A stretch of DNA of 64,000 nt from an uncultured Lachnospiraceae bacterium (GTDB lineage Bacteria > Bacillota > Clostridia > Lachnospirales > Lachnospiraceae). Numbering within the stretch: the stretch's first letter is position 1; each line of letters begins with the position of its first letter. Of this stretch, positions 34,003-43,376 are shown piece by piece. The notes below the pieces were generated by a model. It ran no database searches. It was not told the DNA's origin and was given only the letters and a program-made list of their open reading frames with translations. The position numbers and the translations under genes were made by a program. The DNA lies in NCBI GenBank assembly GCA_948470335.1, contig CAOKOL010000011.1, forward strand, positions 1 through 64,000. The letters run 5' to 3'.

Positions 34003-35349
34003 TTATTTTCCTTTATAATCGTCTATCGCAATACTGTTGACGCCATAGTAACTGGCCATTCCTCCGTTTGCCCAGTTTGAGCTGTCCGGCGACAGATCGC
34101 TGGTATCGGCGCATCCGGTATATTTCGTCTGTGACTGCAGCGCATAAGTTGTAATATCCAGATTCCCCATGGCCTTCTGTTCATAGATATAATTTTCTCT
34201 CTGCATAAAGAGAACATGTATATTCATAATATCCATCACGCCGAACGTAAACCAGATACAGAAATAAAAGGTAATAATTCCCCCGGCAGCCATAAGCGCC
34301 GGCTTCCACTGGGTCTGAAACAGCGCCGCTGCCAGCATCAGGCAGGAAGCCAGCATAAAGACAACCGGACCAAACATGGCTCTCGTCTCTATATACGGCG
34401 TGCCGATCAGCGCATAATTGGAAGCCAGACCGCCCAGAAAGACCAGAGAAGCGGATACCAGCAGCTCTTTCTGCCTTTTATAATACCAGCAAAACACAAA
34501 CAGTATAATAAATGCGATCACCAGCCAGGAACAATGGGCTCTGGTCGCATCAATACAGGCTGCCAGCCGGCCGGCATATTTGATCAAAAAGGGCGTGTCA
34601 TCCTGGTACAAAGACAGGCGCGCCAGATTTCCCGGCGCCAGAATCAGAATCAGCCAGCTGATCAGTCCGCTGACAATCGCCGTTACGGACCATACCGGAA
34701 CTTTGCGCTTTGCGTATATAAAATAAACTACAAACAGCCCCTGCACCAGAAGACATGCCGCCGAAGAATTCTCGCTGAATCCCCCGGCCAGCGCGGACAG
34801 CACCGTAATCCCAATCCCCCGGCCCACACCGGAAAAGTCACAGATTTCCATCTGATAACAGCGGTAAACCAGCAGTACTGCCAGCATCAGCGTCGTTCCC
34901 CACACATAATTGACCGAACAGGCCTCCGTAAAAAACATCATTCCGTACCAGGGAATCAGCAGCCATAAGATAAAATGGATGCACCAGTACAATACGCCGT
35001 TAAACTTTCCCCGGGGATTTCCATGAAAATACAGCAAAGCCCCGAATATGGTGTAAATTATGCCGTTCAGAACATTAAACATTTCCTCGCCGTGCCCACT
35101 GGCCAGAATCAGCTGCAGAAAAAAATGCGGATAGGTCCGGCCGGACCAGGTCTGATAGTGACTTTTCATGGACTCGATCACACTGCCAAGCCCGGTCAGT
35201 CTTTCTCCCGTAGCAAAGCTGAAATGATAATTAAAAGCATCCCCCACGAAATGGCTGTAATGGTTTAACATAATTGCAGCGACACAGGTAACGGCCATGC
35301 ATACTGCCAGTTTTTTCTGGTCTTTTGTAATCGAAAATTTTGATAACAC
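34003..35349 (-). CDS. DUF6056-like polytopic membrane protein
   Basis: A 448-residue protein with about ten to eleven hydrophobic segments. It resembles the DUF6056 / glycosyltransferase-like membrane family: D-A-F-N-Y-H-F near residue 37-43, the W-S-G-R-T-Y segment near 68-73, and a conserved F-S-E-N-S-S motif near 195. The extracytoplasmic W-S-G-R loop is where lipid-linked sugar transferases of the GT-C type carry functional residues, but no clear D-D/E catalytic pair is seen. The start is GTG with GGGAGGG five bases ahead. It lies between the FolC-PheA fusion and the DUF815 gene. Confidence 0.75.
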   Translation of the reverse strand: MLSKFSITKDQKKLAVCMAVTCVAAIMLNHYSHFVGDAFNYHFSFATGERLTGLGSVIESMKSHYQTWSGRTYPHFFLQLILASGHGEEMFNVLNGIIYTIFGALLYFHGNPRGKFNGVLYWCIHFILWLLIPWYGMMFFTEACSVNYVWGTTLMLAVLLVYRCYQMEICDFSGVGRGIGITVLSALAGGFSENSSAACLLVQGLFVVYFIYAKRKVPVWSVTAIVSGLISWLILILAPGNLARLSLYQDDTPFLIKYAGRLAACIDATRAHCSWLVIAFIILFVFCWYYKRQKELLVSASLVFLGGLASNYALIGTPYIETRAMFGPVVFMLASCLMLAAALFQTQWKPALMAAGGIITFYFCIWFTFGVMDIMNIHVLFMQRENYIYEQKAMGNLDITTYALQSQTKYTGCADTSDLSPDSSNWANGGMASYYGVNSIAIDDYKGK

Positions 35350-35363
35350 TTCTTCCCTCCCCG

Positions 35364-37838
35364 TTAATAATTCCCCAGAATCTTCATACTGACAGCTTCC
35401 TCCGAAATCCCGGTCAGCGCATTGCAGACGCCGCTGTCGCTTAAATTCCCGGTAAACTCCACGAAAAACCGATATTCCCAGGTCTGGCCCGGCACCGGTC
35501 TGGACTCGATCTTGAACATATTCAGCCCGTTGAAAATAAAATGGGACAGGATATTGTACAGAGAGCCGCTTTCATGGGCCACTTCGAAGCAGATACAGAT
35601 TTTGGAAGCCGTTTTCGCATACACTTTGCGGCTGCTGGTAATCACAAACCGGGTGGTATTGCTGCTGTTAAAATTCAGGGGCGCCTTAACCACTGACAGC
35701 CCGTAGATGCTGCCGGACATGGCGCTGGCAATGGCTGCCTTGCGGGGATCTCCCTCTTTCACCACCCGCTGGGCCGCCACCGCCGTATTCTCCACGCTGA
35801 CCTGATGCCAGCCTTTATGCTCGTTTAAAAATTTCTGGCACTGCATCAGCGCCTGGGGATGGGAATAAACCAGTTCGATTTCCTCCATAGAAGCCCCCGG
35901 CAGTCCCAGCAGGGCATGGTCTACCTTAACTTCAACCTCACCCACAATATAATTGTCATACTTCGCCAGCAGATCGTACACGTCCCCCACCGTTCCGGCC
36001 GTGGAATTCTCGATAGGCAGAACGGCAAAATCGGCCCGTCCTCCCGACAGGGCGTTCATGGCGTCCTCCCAGGTTTTTACATAAAATCCCTTGAAGTCCT
36101 CTCCGAAATATTCCATGGCCGCCATATGGGCGTAAGCGCCGGGAACACCCTGATATACCACCCGGGCCCCCTCTTTTGGCAGCCTTTCGATCTGTTCAAA
36201 AGGAAGCCTGCTGCCCATGCCTTCTTCCTCCAGCATCTGATACTGGCGTTTTCTGCTGATGGCCATCATCTGCCGCATCAGCTCCCGCATGCCGGCTTTA
36301 TTAAACGGATTCTCTGCCAGCGCTTCCACCCTGGAAAGTTTTTCCTGCTCTCTGGACAGATCCCGGACCGGTTTGCCGGTAGTCATCTTATACCGGGCCA
36401 CCTGATCTGACAGCTCCATCCGCCGCTCAAAAATTTCCACCAGACGGCCGTCCAGCTCATCCAGCTCCTGACGGATCAGAGACAGATCCCGGACCGATTC
36501 CGGTCCGCAGACTTGCTCCTGATTCAGACAGGCCTTTTTTTTTAACCTCTCCAGTATCCCGGACAGCTCATGAAGAAAGGTCAGAGAACCAAATACGACG
36601 ATTACCCCTTCCGGGCCGGCCGCCGAAAGTGCTTTGCGGGCCGCTTCCTCATAGGAATCCGACGCCTCCGCCTTTCCGCCCTGCCGCCGGATCACCTCCG
36701 CCAGCTTTTGGGCCGAAAGGGCCCTGGGGCTGTCGGGCGTCAGCGTAAAAATCCGCTCCGCCGCGCCGTGGGTAATGGACACCACCTGCTCATAATCTTT
36801 ATCTGCCAGAATCCCCATGATATAAACCACATGATCCCGGTCGAAATAGTAATCCACAGACTCCCGCAGCTTTTTGGCCGCAGGCGGATTATGAGCCCCG
36901 TCGATCACCACCCTGGGATTCTGACCCACCATCTCAAACCGGCCGTGCCACTGCGCCCCGGCCAGTCCCGCATAGATATGTTCCTTCCTGATTTCAAATC
37001 CGTTCCGGGCCAGCGCCTCGGCCACCTCCACCGCCAGACTGGCATTTTCCGTCTGATAACGCCCCAGCAGGCCGATTCGAAGCCCCTGATACTCTTTATA
37101 ATCAAACACCATAAAGGACCTTCCGTCAGCCTCCGTCAGTCCCTCGCAAACCGTCAGCCGGTCCGGCGCCGTCTTTGTCAGGGAAACGCCCACGGCGGCG
37201 CACTGCTCCTCCACCGCCCGCTCCGCTTCTTCTGACTGGGCGCACATCACGGCTTCCATGCCGGATTTGATAATGCCGGATTTGGTATGGGCGATCTCAT
37301 ACACCGTGTTCCCCAGATACTGCATATGGTCAAGGCCCACGGCGGTAATCACGGCGCAGACTGCCGTGGTAATCACATTGGTGGCATCCTCCCTGCCGCC
37401 CAGGCCGCACTCCAGCGCCACGATATCGCACTGATGGCCGGTAAAGTGCAGAAAGCCGATGGCAGTCTCCACTTCAAACAGGGTAGGCTGGGCAAACCCG
37501 TCCGCAATCATGGACCGGCAGGCCTCCCGAACCTGCTCCGTATACCGGCAGAATTCCTCTCTGGTGATCATTTCCCCGTTAATCTGTACAAATTCTTCAT
37601 ATTCAAATACTCGGGGAGAGATATACCGTCCCACCCGGTATCCCGCTTCGCTTAAAATCTGGCTGACAAAGGCAAGAACGGACCCTTTTCCGTTGGTGCC
37701 TGCGATATGGACGAATTTCAGCCGGTCCTGGGGATTCCCAAGCCGCCGAAGCAGCTCCCCCATGGAATCCAGGCCCAGCACCCATCCCAAAGACAGCTCC
37801 ACCTCCCTTAAATATGCCCTCGCTTCCTCGTAATTCAT
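35364..37838 (-). CDS. FolC :: chorismate mutase :: prephenate dehydratase fusion
   Basis: An 824-residue three-part protein. Residues 1-430 are folylpolyglutamate/dihydrofolate synthase (P-loop H-I-A-G-T-N-G-K-G-S near 44-53, Y-I-S-P-R, I-D-G-A-H-N-P near 311-317). Residues about 445-535 are an AroQ-type chorismate mutase (R-x-E-L-D-x-L-D, R-R-M-E-L, K). Residues about 560-735 are prephenate dehydratase (Y-Q-G-V-P-G-A-Y, E-N-S-T-A-G-T-V, N-T-T-R-F). Residues about 745-824 are the ACT domain for phenylalanine feedback (H-E-S-G-S-L-Y, I-E-S-R-P). No in-frame ATG, GTG or TTG lies between the folC and pheA parts, so one polypeptide is expected. A run of nine A residues sits at the joint (36535-36543). 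It joins folate tail synthesis to phenylalanine synthesis in one chain. Confidence 0.9.
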   Translation of the reverse strand: MNYEEARAYLREVELSLGWVLGLDSMGELLRRLGNPQDRLKFVHIAGTNGKGSVLAFVSQILSEAGYRVGRYISPRVFEYEEFVQINGEMITREEFCRYTEQVREACRSMIADGFAQPTLFEVETAIGFLHFTGHQCDIVALECGLGGREDATNVITTAVCAVITAVGLDHMQYLGNTVYEIAHTKSGIIKSGMEAVMCAQSEEAERAVEEQCAAVGVSLTKTAPDRLTVCEGLTEADGRSFMVFDYKEYQGLRIGLLGRYQTENASLAVEVAEALARNGFEIRKEHIYAGLAGAQWHGRFEMVGQNPRVVIDGAHNPPAAKKLRESVDYYFDRDHVVYIMGILADKDYEQVVSITHGAAERIFTLTPDSPRALSAQKLAEVIRRQGGKAEASDSYEEAARKALSAAGPEGVIVVFGSLTFLHELSGILERLKKKACLNQEQVCGPESVRDLSLIRQELDELDGRLVEIFERRMELSDQVARYKMTTGKPVRDLSREQEKLSRVEALAENPFNKAGMRELMRQMMAISRKRQYQMLEEEGMGSRLPFEQIERLPKEGARVVYQGVPGAYAHMAAMEYFGEDFKGFYVKTWEDAMNALSGGRADFAVLPIENSTAGTVGDVYDLLAKYDNYIVGEVEVKVDHALLGLPGASMEEIELVYSHPQALMQCQKFLNEHKGWHQVSVENTAVAAQRVVKEGDPRKAAIASAMSGSIYGLSVVKAPLNFNSSNTTRFVITSSRKVYAKTASKICICFEVAHESGSLYNILSHFIFNGLNMFKIESRPVPGQTWEYRFFVEFTGNLSDSGVCNALTGISEEAVSMKILGNY

Positions 37839-37873
37839 AGCTCCTTTATTCCTCCAAAGAATGATTTTTAAAA

Positions 37874-40800
37874 TTATTTTTTCCTGCCGTAAATCATTTC
37901 ATCCAGTGTCCGATACAGTTTTTCTACCTCCACAGGCTTGGACAGATGCCCGTTCATGCCGCACTCCACCGACTTTTTCAGATCGTCGTCAAAGGCATTT
38001 GCCGACATGGCGATAATCGGCACGGTATGACAGTCTTCCCGTTCCATGCTCCGAATCGCACGGGCGGCATCCAGTCCGTCCATCACCGGCATCATAATAT
38101 CCATTAAAATCACGTCATAGGTACCCGGCTCCGTAGTGCGGATACGCTCCACGGCCTGGGCGCCGTCATAAACGCAGTCCACCTCAAAATCCCGTTCTTC
38201 CAGCAGACACTGGGCGATCTCGGCATTCAGCTCATTATCCTCCACCACCAGGACACGGCAGCCCGCAAAAGAAATCTCGCGGGTTTCCTCCGCTGCGGTT
38301 TCCATATCCTCACCCAGCGCCAGCGGAATGGAAAAGCTGAACGTACTGCCCTTTCCCGGTTCGCTTTCCAGCTGAATATTGCTCCCCATCATCTGTACCA
38401 GACGATTACTGATGGAAAGTCCCAGACCGGTTCCCTTCTGCTTGGAAGGATTTGCGCCGGATGCCTGCTCAAAGGACCGGAACACCCGCTCCTGTTCTTC
38501 CTTCACGATACCGACGCCCGTATCGCTCACTCCGAAATACAGGACGGCCTCCCCGTTTTTCTCACCGGTTTCCTCTACGGTCAGGATCACTTTTCCTTTC
38601 TCCGGCGTAAATTTTACCGCATTGCCCAGCAGATTAATCAGTACCTGGCTGATTCTCATTCTGTCCGCCACAAACCATCGGTGACGCAGATTGATCCTGC
38701 ATACAAAATCAATCTCCTTGGCAGACGCCTGGGGCGTGATCAGCTCTCTGGCAGTGTCCAGCATTTCATTCATATTGAAATTGAAGGGCTCCAGTTTCAT
38801 CTTTCCGCTCTCAATTTTGGACATATCCAGAATATCATTAATCAGACCCAGCAGATAATCTGAAGAAGACCGTATTTTCTGCAGACAGTCCATCACCCGC
38901 TCCTGGCTCTGCCCCTGCTGCAGGGCGATGGCGGTCATGCCGATAATGCCGTTCATCGGCGTACGGATCTCGTGGCTCATACGAGACAGAAATTCCGATT
39001 TGGCCTTGCTGGCAATATCGGACTGCCGCTGGTTCAGCTGACTCTGAATCATGCTGGCAAGCTCCGCAAGGTTCTGATACTCCTCGGAGTTTTCCAAAAG
39101 CTCCGGTCCGATTCCGAGAATACAGATATTGCCCATATAACTGCCGCTGTCATACAGAGGCAGCACCACGCCCCGCTGCCCGGGTCCGATGCCCAGAAAG
39201 CACCGAATCACCGGTTCTGCGCTGTCCTCCTCGGAAAAACAGCGGACCTCCTTTTCTCCCAGCCAGTCATAAAAGGCTTTCTTATCTTTTTCCCTGTATT
39301 TTCTCACAGTCTCCTGTGTGTTCTCTCTCTCCCTGTGCCACTGATAATTCAGATAGCTGGAATTAAAATCAGGCCGCAGAAGAGAAACCAGCACGCCCTC
39401 CGCCTGATAAAACCGGCCGATCTTGCGGATCATCAGCATCATCTGGGCCGGGAAATCATCTCCCTTTCCAAACAAATTCAGCGCCACGGACACCAGATTC
39501 ACGTCTTTGGTATAATCAAGAGAACTGACCTCCTGCCCCAAAAGCGCAGGCAGATCCGTCCGGTCTTTTTCAGATATATCCTCATAGGACATGTACTGCC
39601 TTTTTGCGCCGGCAGGTACAGAATTCCAGGCCAGCTTTGCCATGCGGATCAGCCGTTCTCCGCTCTGTTTTTGTTTCCCCAGGGCCAGGCCGGCCCGTAT
39701 GCGCAGGGCAAAGGTTTCTTCCCCAAATTCGGCCCCGGCCTTCTCAAGAAGCCCCAGGACAAATGCCTTACCCTGTTCCCCGGACTGATCTTCCAGCCAC
39801 AGCGCAATCTCATCTCTGTTCAGCCGCAGCGCCACCGTCCGGCAGCCGGTTTTTTCGGTCAGTGTCCGGCAGTCCTCACGGATTATCCCGCCGATTTCTT
39901 CCAGAATCATATCGCCAAACACAATGCCGTTTTTTTCGTCGCTCTCTTTCAGCCGATCCAGATACAGACTGAGCATAACGCCTTCCGGCCGTTCTTTCCT
40001 GCATTCCTCCAGATATTCGAGCCCGGCTCTGAAACCGTAAAGACCGGTTACGCCGTCCGTCGTATTTTTTCTGTACTGCTCCGCTTCTCTTTCTTTCTGT
40101 TCCTGAATATTCCGGATACTTCCCACCAGTTTCCACCGTCTGCCGTCCGTATCATAAACAGTCGTTCCCGACAGCGCCACCCAGACGTAATCCGCATCGC
40201 TTGGCCATTTCAGCCGAAACTCCGCATACCGCTGATCCGTCTTTCTGTGCAGATCCCGGATGACCGCTTCCCGATCTTCCTCATGGATATAGCTGGGATT
40301 GATAAATCCGCTCTCAAATTCCTCGCACTGCCACTGGCCGCTCATTGTCTTATGGTTCACAATATCCAGTATATGATTCTGAATATCATAGGAAAAAAAG
40401 ATATCCTGAGAGGATTCCAGCGCCACTCTGTACCGCTCCTTTTCCTCCAGCAGAATATTTTCCGCTTCTTTCTGCCGGTCCGTCAGATCCGATACCACGT
40501 CATATAAAGCGTCTATCTCCAAAATATTGGACGGCTTGAATTCCCGAAGGCCGGACTGTCCTTTGCTGATACACCGCATCAGTTTCCGAATCGGCCCGGT
40601 GAGATGTTTTACCAGTATATAGATGCCCAGAACGCCAAACAGAAGGCCAACCAAAACAGCGAACAGCATCCAGACATAAAGCCTGCGGCTCATTCCAAAC
40701 AGATCATCCTCCGTATCCAGCCCGAGAAGCACCCATTCCGTATTTTCATAAGGTACGTGGCTGCCGTACAGTCTCAGCGGGCAGACCACGGCATAAATGC

Positions 40801-41812
40801 CCTGTCCGCCGGTCCTGACATCCCGTACCCGGGAAAGACTTCTGTAATTCGTTTCTTCCAGAGCAAACCGATTGTCTGCGGACCGGACCAGATCATAAAG
40901 AATGCCTTTGCCGGTCAGCGGCATATACCGGCCGTCTTCTTCCCGGACTGCCAGCATATACCCGGACTGCTGGGCAGCGTTCAGCTCCGACACCGGAAAG
41001 TAATCATACAGGCTTTTGCAGGAAATTTCCACGCCAAGTACGCCGTACACCTGACCCTGATGCCGAAGCGGCAGAGAATATGTAATCATCTCATAGGGAT
41101 CGGCTATGTTTTTTTCCAGGGAAAAAGGCAGCGACCAGTATCCCAGATCCTCCGTGTCCGCATCACCGTACTCCGCTCCGGCCCGCCAGGGCTCATAAAA
41201 ATAATTGTCGGAAGCATTCTGTCCCCGGCCGTCCATACGAAACCGGGTGGTCCAGTTTGTGTCCAGCGGAATGCTGAAAGATCTGGAAAGCCGCTTGTTT
41301 CCCCGTTCCAGCAACAGATCCGTATTGTTAACCGGATTGGTATTCGGATCGGAATCACGGATAAAAAAGCCGTCGAACTCCCCGGCCGTTTCCATGTCTC
41401 TGTCTGTCAGCACCAGAAAAATTCCCGTTACGGTTTGATTGTGCAGAACATCCAGACATTCCGGAACAAGTAAATCCAGCAGCTCCCCTTTCCTCTCATC
41501 AGAAAGAAAGAACTCCTCCTGCGTCATACCGGCCTGCTGCAGACACTGGCCAAACAGGTCGTTCATCCGTTCTTCCTGCTCATGGATGGAGGACCAGCGC
41601 TGGTTCATTTCATTCTCCAGAATCACCTTGCGGTTTTCTACCAGCCGGTTCATCATGCCGCCGGAATATTCCGCCAGCGTTCCTGCCGTCCGTCTGACCA
41701 CCAGAGTGCCTATGGTAATAACGCCCTGTACAAGCATAATGGCAATCAAAGGTATCAGGAATATCCTGAAAATCGTCGATTTTTTTCTTTTATTGCCTTT
41801 TTCTTTTATCAT
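37874..41812 (-). CDS. Hybrid sensor histidine kinase with degenerate GGDEF and receiver
   Basis: A 1312-residue membrane protein. In order: first helix (about 15-38), extracytoplasmic Cache-like sensor (about 45-370), second helix (about 385-405), HAMP, PAS (about 465-575), GGDEF-like domain (about 585-740), GAF-like domain, histidine kinase A, ATPase, and receiver. The phospho-accepting histidine is at about residue 947 (S-H-E-I-R-T-P-M-N-G) and the receiver aspartate at about 1238 (L-M-D-I-M-M-P). The GGDEF signature reads L-N-R-D-E-I, so cyclic-di-GMP synthesis is not expected. No separate output regulator is adjacent. ATG 41812 lies three bases after the stop of a solute-binding lipoprotein gene, with a weak ribosome site, implying coupled expression and a sensing partnership. 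Confidence 0.92.
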   Translation of the reverse strand: MIKEKGNKRKKSTIFRIFLIPLIAIMLVQGVITIGTLVVRRTAGTLAEYSGGMMNRLVENRKVILENEMNQRWSSIHEQEERMNDLFGQCLQQAGMTQEEFFLSDERKGELLDLLVPECLDVLHNQTVTGIFLVLTDRDMETAGEFDGFFIRDSDPNTNPVNNTDLLLERGNKRLSRSFSIPLDTNWTTRFRMDGRGQNASDNYFYEPWRAGAEYGDADTEDLGYWSLPFSLEKNIADPYEMITYSLPLRHQGQVYGVLGVEISCKSLYDYFPVSELNAAQQSGYMLAVREEDGRYMPLTGKGILYDLVRSADNRFALEETNYRSLSRVRDVRTGGQGIYAVVCPLRLYGSHVPYENTEWVLLGLDTEDDLFGMSRRLYVWMLFAVLVGLLFGVLGIYILVKHLTGPIRKLMRCISKGQSGLREFKPSNILEIDALYDVVSDLTDRQKEAENILLEEKERYRVALESSQDIFFSYDIQNHILDIVNHKTMSGQWQCEEFESGFINPSYIHEEDREAVIRDLHRKTDQRYAEFRLKWPSDADYVWVALSGTTVYDTDGRRWKLVGSIRNIQEQKEREAEQYRKNTTDGVTGLYGFRAGLEYLEECRKERPEGVMLSLYLDRLKESDEKNGIVFGDMILEEIGGIIREDCRTLTEKTGCRTVALRLNRDEIALWLEDQSGEQGKAFVLGLLEKAGAEFGEETFALRIRAGLALGKQKQSGERLIRMAKLAWNSVPAGAKRQYMSYEDISEKDRTDLPALLGQEVSSLDYTKDVNLVSVALNLFGKGDDFPAQMMLMIRKIGRFYQAEGVLVSLLRPDFNSSYLNYQWHRERENTQETVRKYREKDKKAFYDWLGEKEVRCFSEEDSAEPVIRCFLGIGPGQRGVVLPLYDSGSYMGNICILGIGPELLENSEEYQNLAELASMIQSQLNQRQSDIASKAKSEFLSRMSHEIRTPMNGIIGMTAIALQQGQSQERVMDCLQKIRSSSDYLLGLINDILDMSKIESGKMKLEPFNFNMNEMLDTARELITPQASAKEIDFVCRINLRHRWFVADRMRISQVLINLLGNAVKFTPEKGKVILTVEETGEKNGEAVLYFGVSDTGVGIVKEEQERVFRSFEQASGANPSKQKGTGLGLSISNRLVQMMGSNIQLESEPGKGSTFSFSIPLALGEDMETAAEETREISFAGCRVLVVEDNELNAEIAQCLLEERDFEVDCVYDGAQAVERIRTTEPGTYDVILMDIMMPVMDGLDAARAIRSMEREDCHTVPIIAMSANAFDDDLKKSVECGMNGHLSKPVEVEKLYRTLDEMIYGRKK

Positions 41813-41815
41813 ATC

Positions 41816-43279
41816 TTATTTATTCACCGCCGCTTCCAGCGCCTCGCAAAAAGAAAGGTACCATGCCTCAAAAGCCTCGTCCGTTACATAAGCCGCCGAC
41901 GCTTCTTCCAGACTTTTTCCCTGTTTCAGCGCCTCCATAACGCCGGCACGGTCCTCCGCCGCCTTATCGGCAAGATGATATTCCAGCACCTTTCTCGCCG
42001 CAGAACCGTTTTCAAAGCTCTTGTTCGTATAAAGGGTGGTTTCCTCCATCTCATTGAAAATGGTAGTCAGACAGTCATAGGTTTTGGGCGCTACCGTCAG
42101 CCCTTTTTCCGCCGCCACCTGATCCAGCATCTCGCTGCTGTTTGCCTCCTTCGTCACCGGCAGATATCCGGACACACAGCCAAACTGCAAATTGTTCTCT
42201 GCCTGGGTAAACCATTTTAAAAATTCCACGGCAGCATATTCATGGGTTTCGTCAGACTTGCTGACCACCATTCCGGCGCCCTGCTGCACGGCATAATGTT
42301 TTCCGCCTTCAAACACGGGAGCCGTCATCACGGCATAGTCGATGGGACGGCTGCCGCTGTCCATCTCCACCTGATCGGGAAAATACATGGCCGAGGAGGT
42401 AGAACCCGTATAAGCCAGCAGCTCCCCGGTCTTCACATCATCGGAACGGAAGGAACCGTAAGCGCCGAAATACCCCTTCACCATGGGAACATAATAGTTC
42501 TCCCAGAGACGGCGCAGTTCTTCTTTGGGCACGTTTAACGTCAGTTCTCCGTTCTCCACCTGAAAGATCTCCACGCCCAGCTGCTGCATGCCGATAATAA
42601 AGTAATTGGCCACCGCATCCCTGCCGTAAAAAGCCATGCCATCCTCCGGTATGTCCGGCGTCAGGCTGTCTGTCCACTCATAATAGGACTGCGCCGTGGA
42701 AACCACGCCCTCTATGGTTTTCAGATCTTCCAGAGAAGCGCCCGTAGCCTGGGCAAAAGGCTCCCAGTCCGTTTTGTTCACCATCATAATCTCCGTGGAC
42801 TTTGCCGTGGGGAAAATTCTCAGGCTGCCGTCGGCGGCAATCCGTCCTTCTTCAATGTAGGAGTCCACATATTTGCTCAGTTCTTCCTCATCCAGATAGT
42901 CGGACAGATTTGCCAGCGCGCCGGCCTGCTCTACCTCATAAGCGGTGTCCGCATAGGAAGAAAAGATATCCGGCATCTCGTCCGCTCCCACCTTTCCTTC
43001 GATGGCGTCTCTCACCGCCGTTTCCAGATCAGAAACCGACCCCTGGGAATACCCCTGGACATATATGCCCATCTCCTTGCCTGCGGTATCATTAAATTCC
43101 TCTACCAGTGCGTCAAATGCCGCCTGCTGAGAGCCGTTATAATAATGCCAGACTGTCAGAGATACCGGATTTTTGGGGTCCAGGAGACTTTTCTTTCCGC
43201 ACCCCGCCCCGCAGAATACCAAAACCGCTGTCAGACATAACAGAGATACTTTTTTCATGCTTCTTTTTTTACCACTCAT
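41816..43279 (-). CDS. Extracellular solute-binding lipoprotein
   Basis: A 487-residue substrate-binding protein of the family-1, sugar-type class. A basic start and hydrophobic segment end in a lipobox (C-G-A-G-C), so it is anchored to the outer face of the membrane. The mature part begins with S-L-T-V-W-H-Y-Y-N-G-S-Q-Q-A-A-F, which is characteristic of this class. ATG 43279 has GGAGAG ahead; an internal ATG seven codons later is possible. No ABC permease or ATPase genes are adjacent. Instead it is coupled to the hybrid kinase, so it may serve as a ligand receptor for the kinase's outer domain. Confidence 0.9.
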   Translation of the reverse strand: MSGKKRSMKKVSLLCLTAVLVFCGAGCGKKSLLDPKNPVSLTVWHYYNGSQQAAFDALVEEFNDTAGKEMGIYVQGYSQGSVSDLETAVRDAIEGKVGADEMPDIFSSYADTAYEVEQAGALANLSDYLDEEELSKYVDSYIEEGRIAADGSLRIFPTAKSTEIMMVNKTDWEPFAQATGASLEDLKTIEGVVSTAQSYYEWTDSLTPDIPEDGMAFYGRDAVANYFIIGMQQLGVEIFQVENGELTLNVPKEELRRLWENYYVPMVKGYFGAYGSFRSDDVKTGELLAYTGSTSSAMYFPDQVEMDSGSRPIDYAVMTAPVFEGGKHYAVQQGAGMVVSKSDETHEYAAVEFLKWFTQAENNLQFGCVSGYLPVTKEANSSEMLDQVAAEKGLTVAPKTYDCLTTIFNEMEETTLYTNKSFENGSAARKVLEYHLADKAAEDRAGVMEALKQGKSLEEASAAYVTDEAFEAWYLSFCEALEAAVNK

Positions 43280-43327
43280 TGGCTGTTCTCTCCTTCCCCT
43301 GGTGTGACTGTCTTCATTCTTGCAGAA

Positions 43328-43366
43328 ACGACTCTGGAATGGGATTTTTCTCCATTCCAAAGTCGT
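43328..43366. terminator. Inverted repeat between purL and the lipoprotein operon
   Basis: ACGACTCTGGAATGG and CCATTCCAAAGTCGT form a 15-bp stem with one mismatch around a nine-base loop. It starts 10 bp after the purL stop in the direction of transcription. The T tract is poor on the reverse strand, so termination may be partial. Confidence 0.5.
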
Positions 43367-43376
43367 CCTGTCCCTT

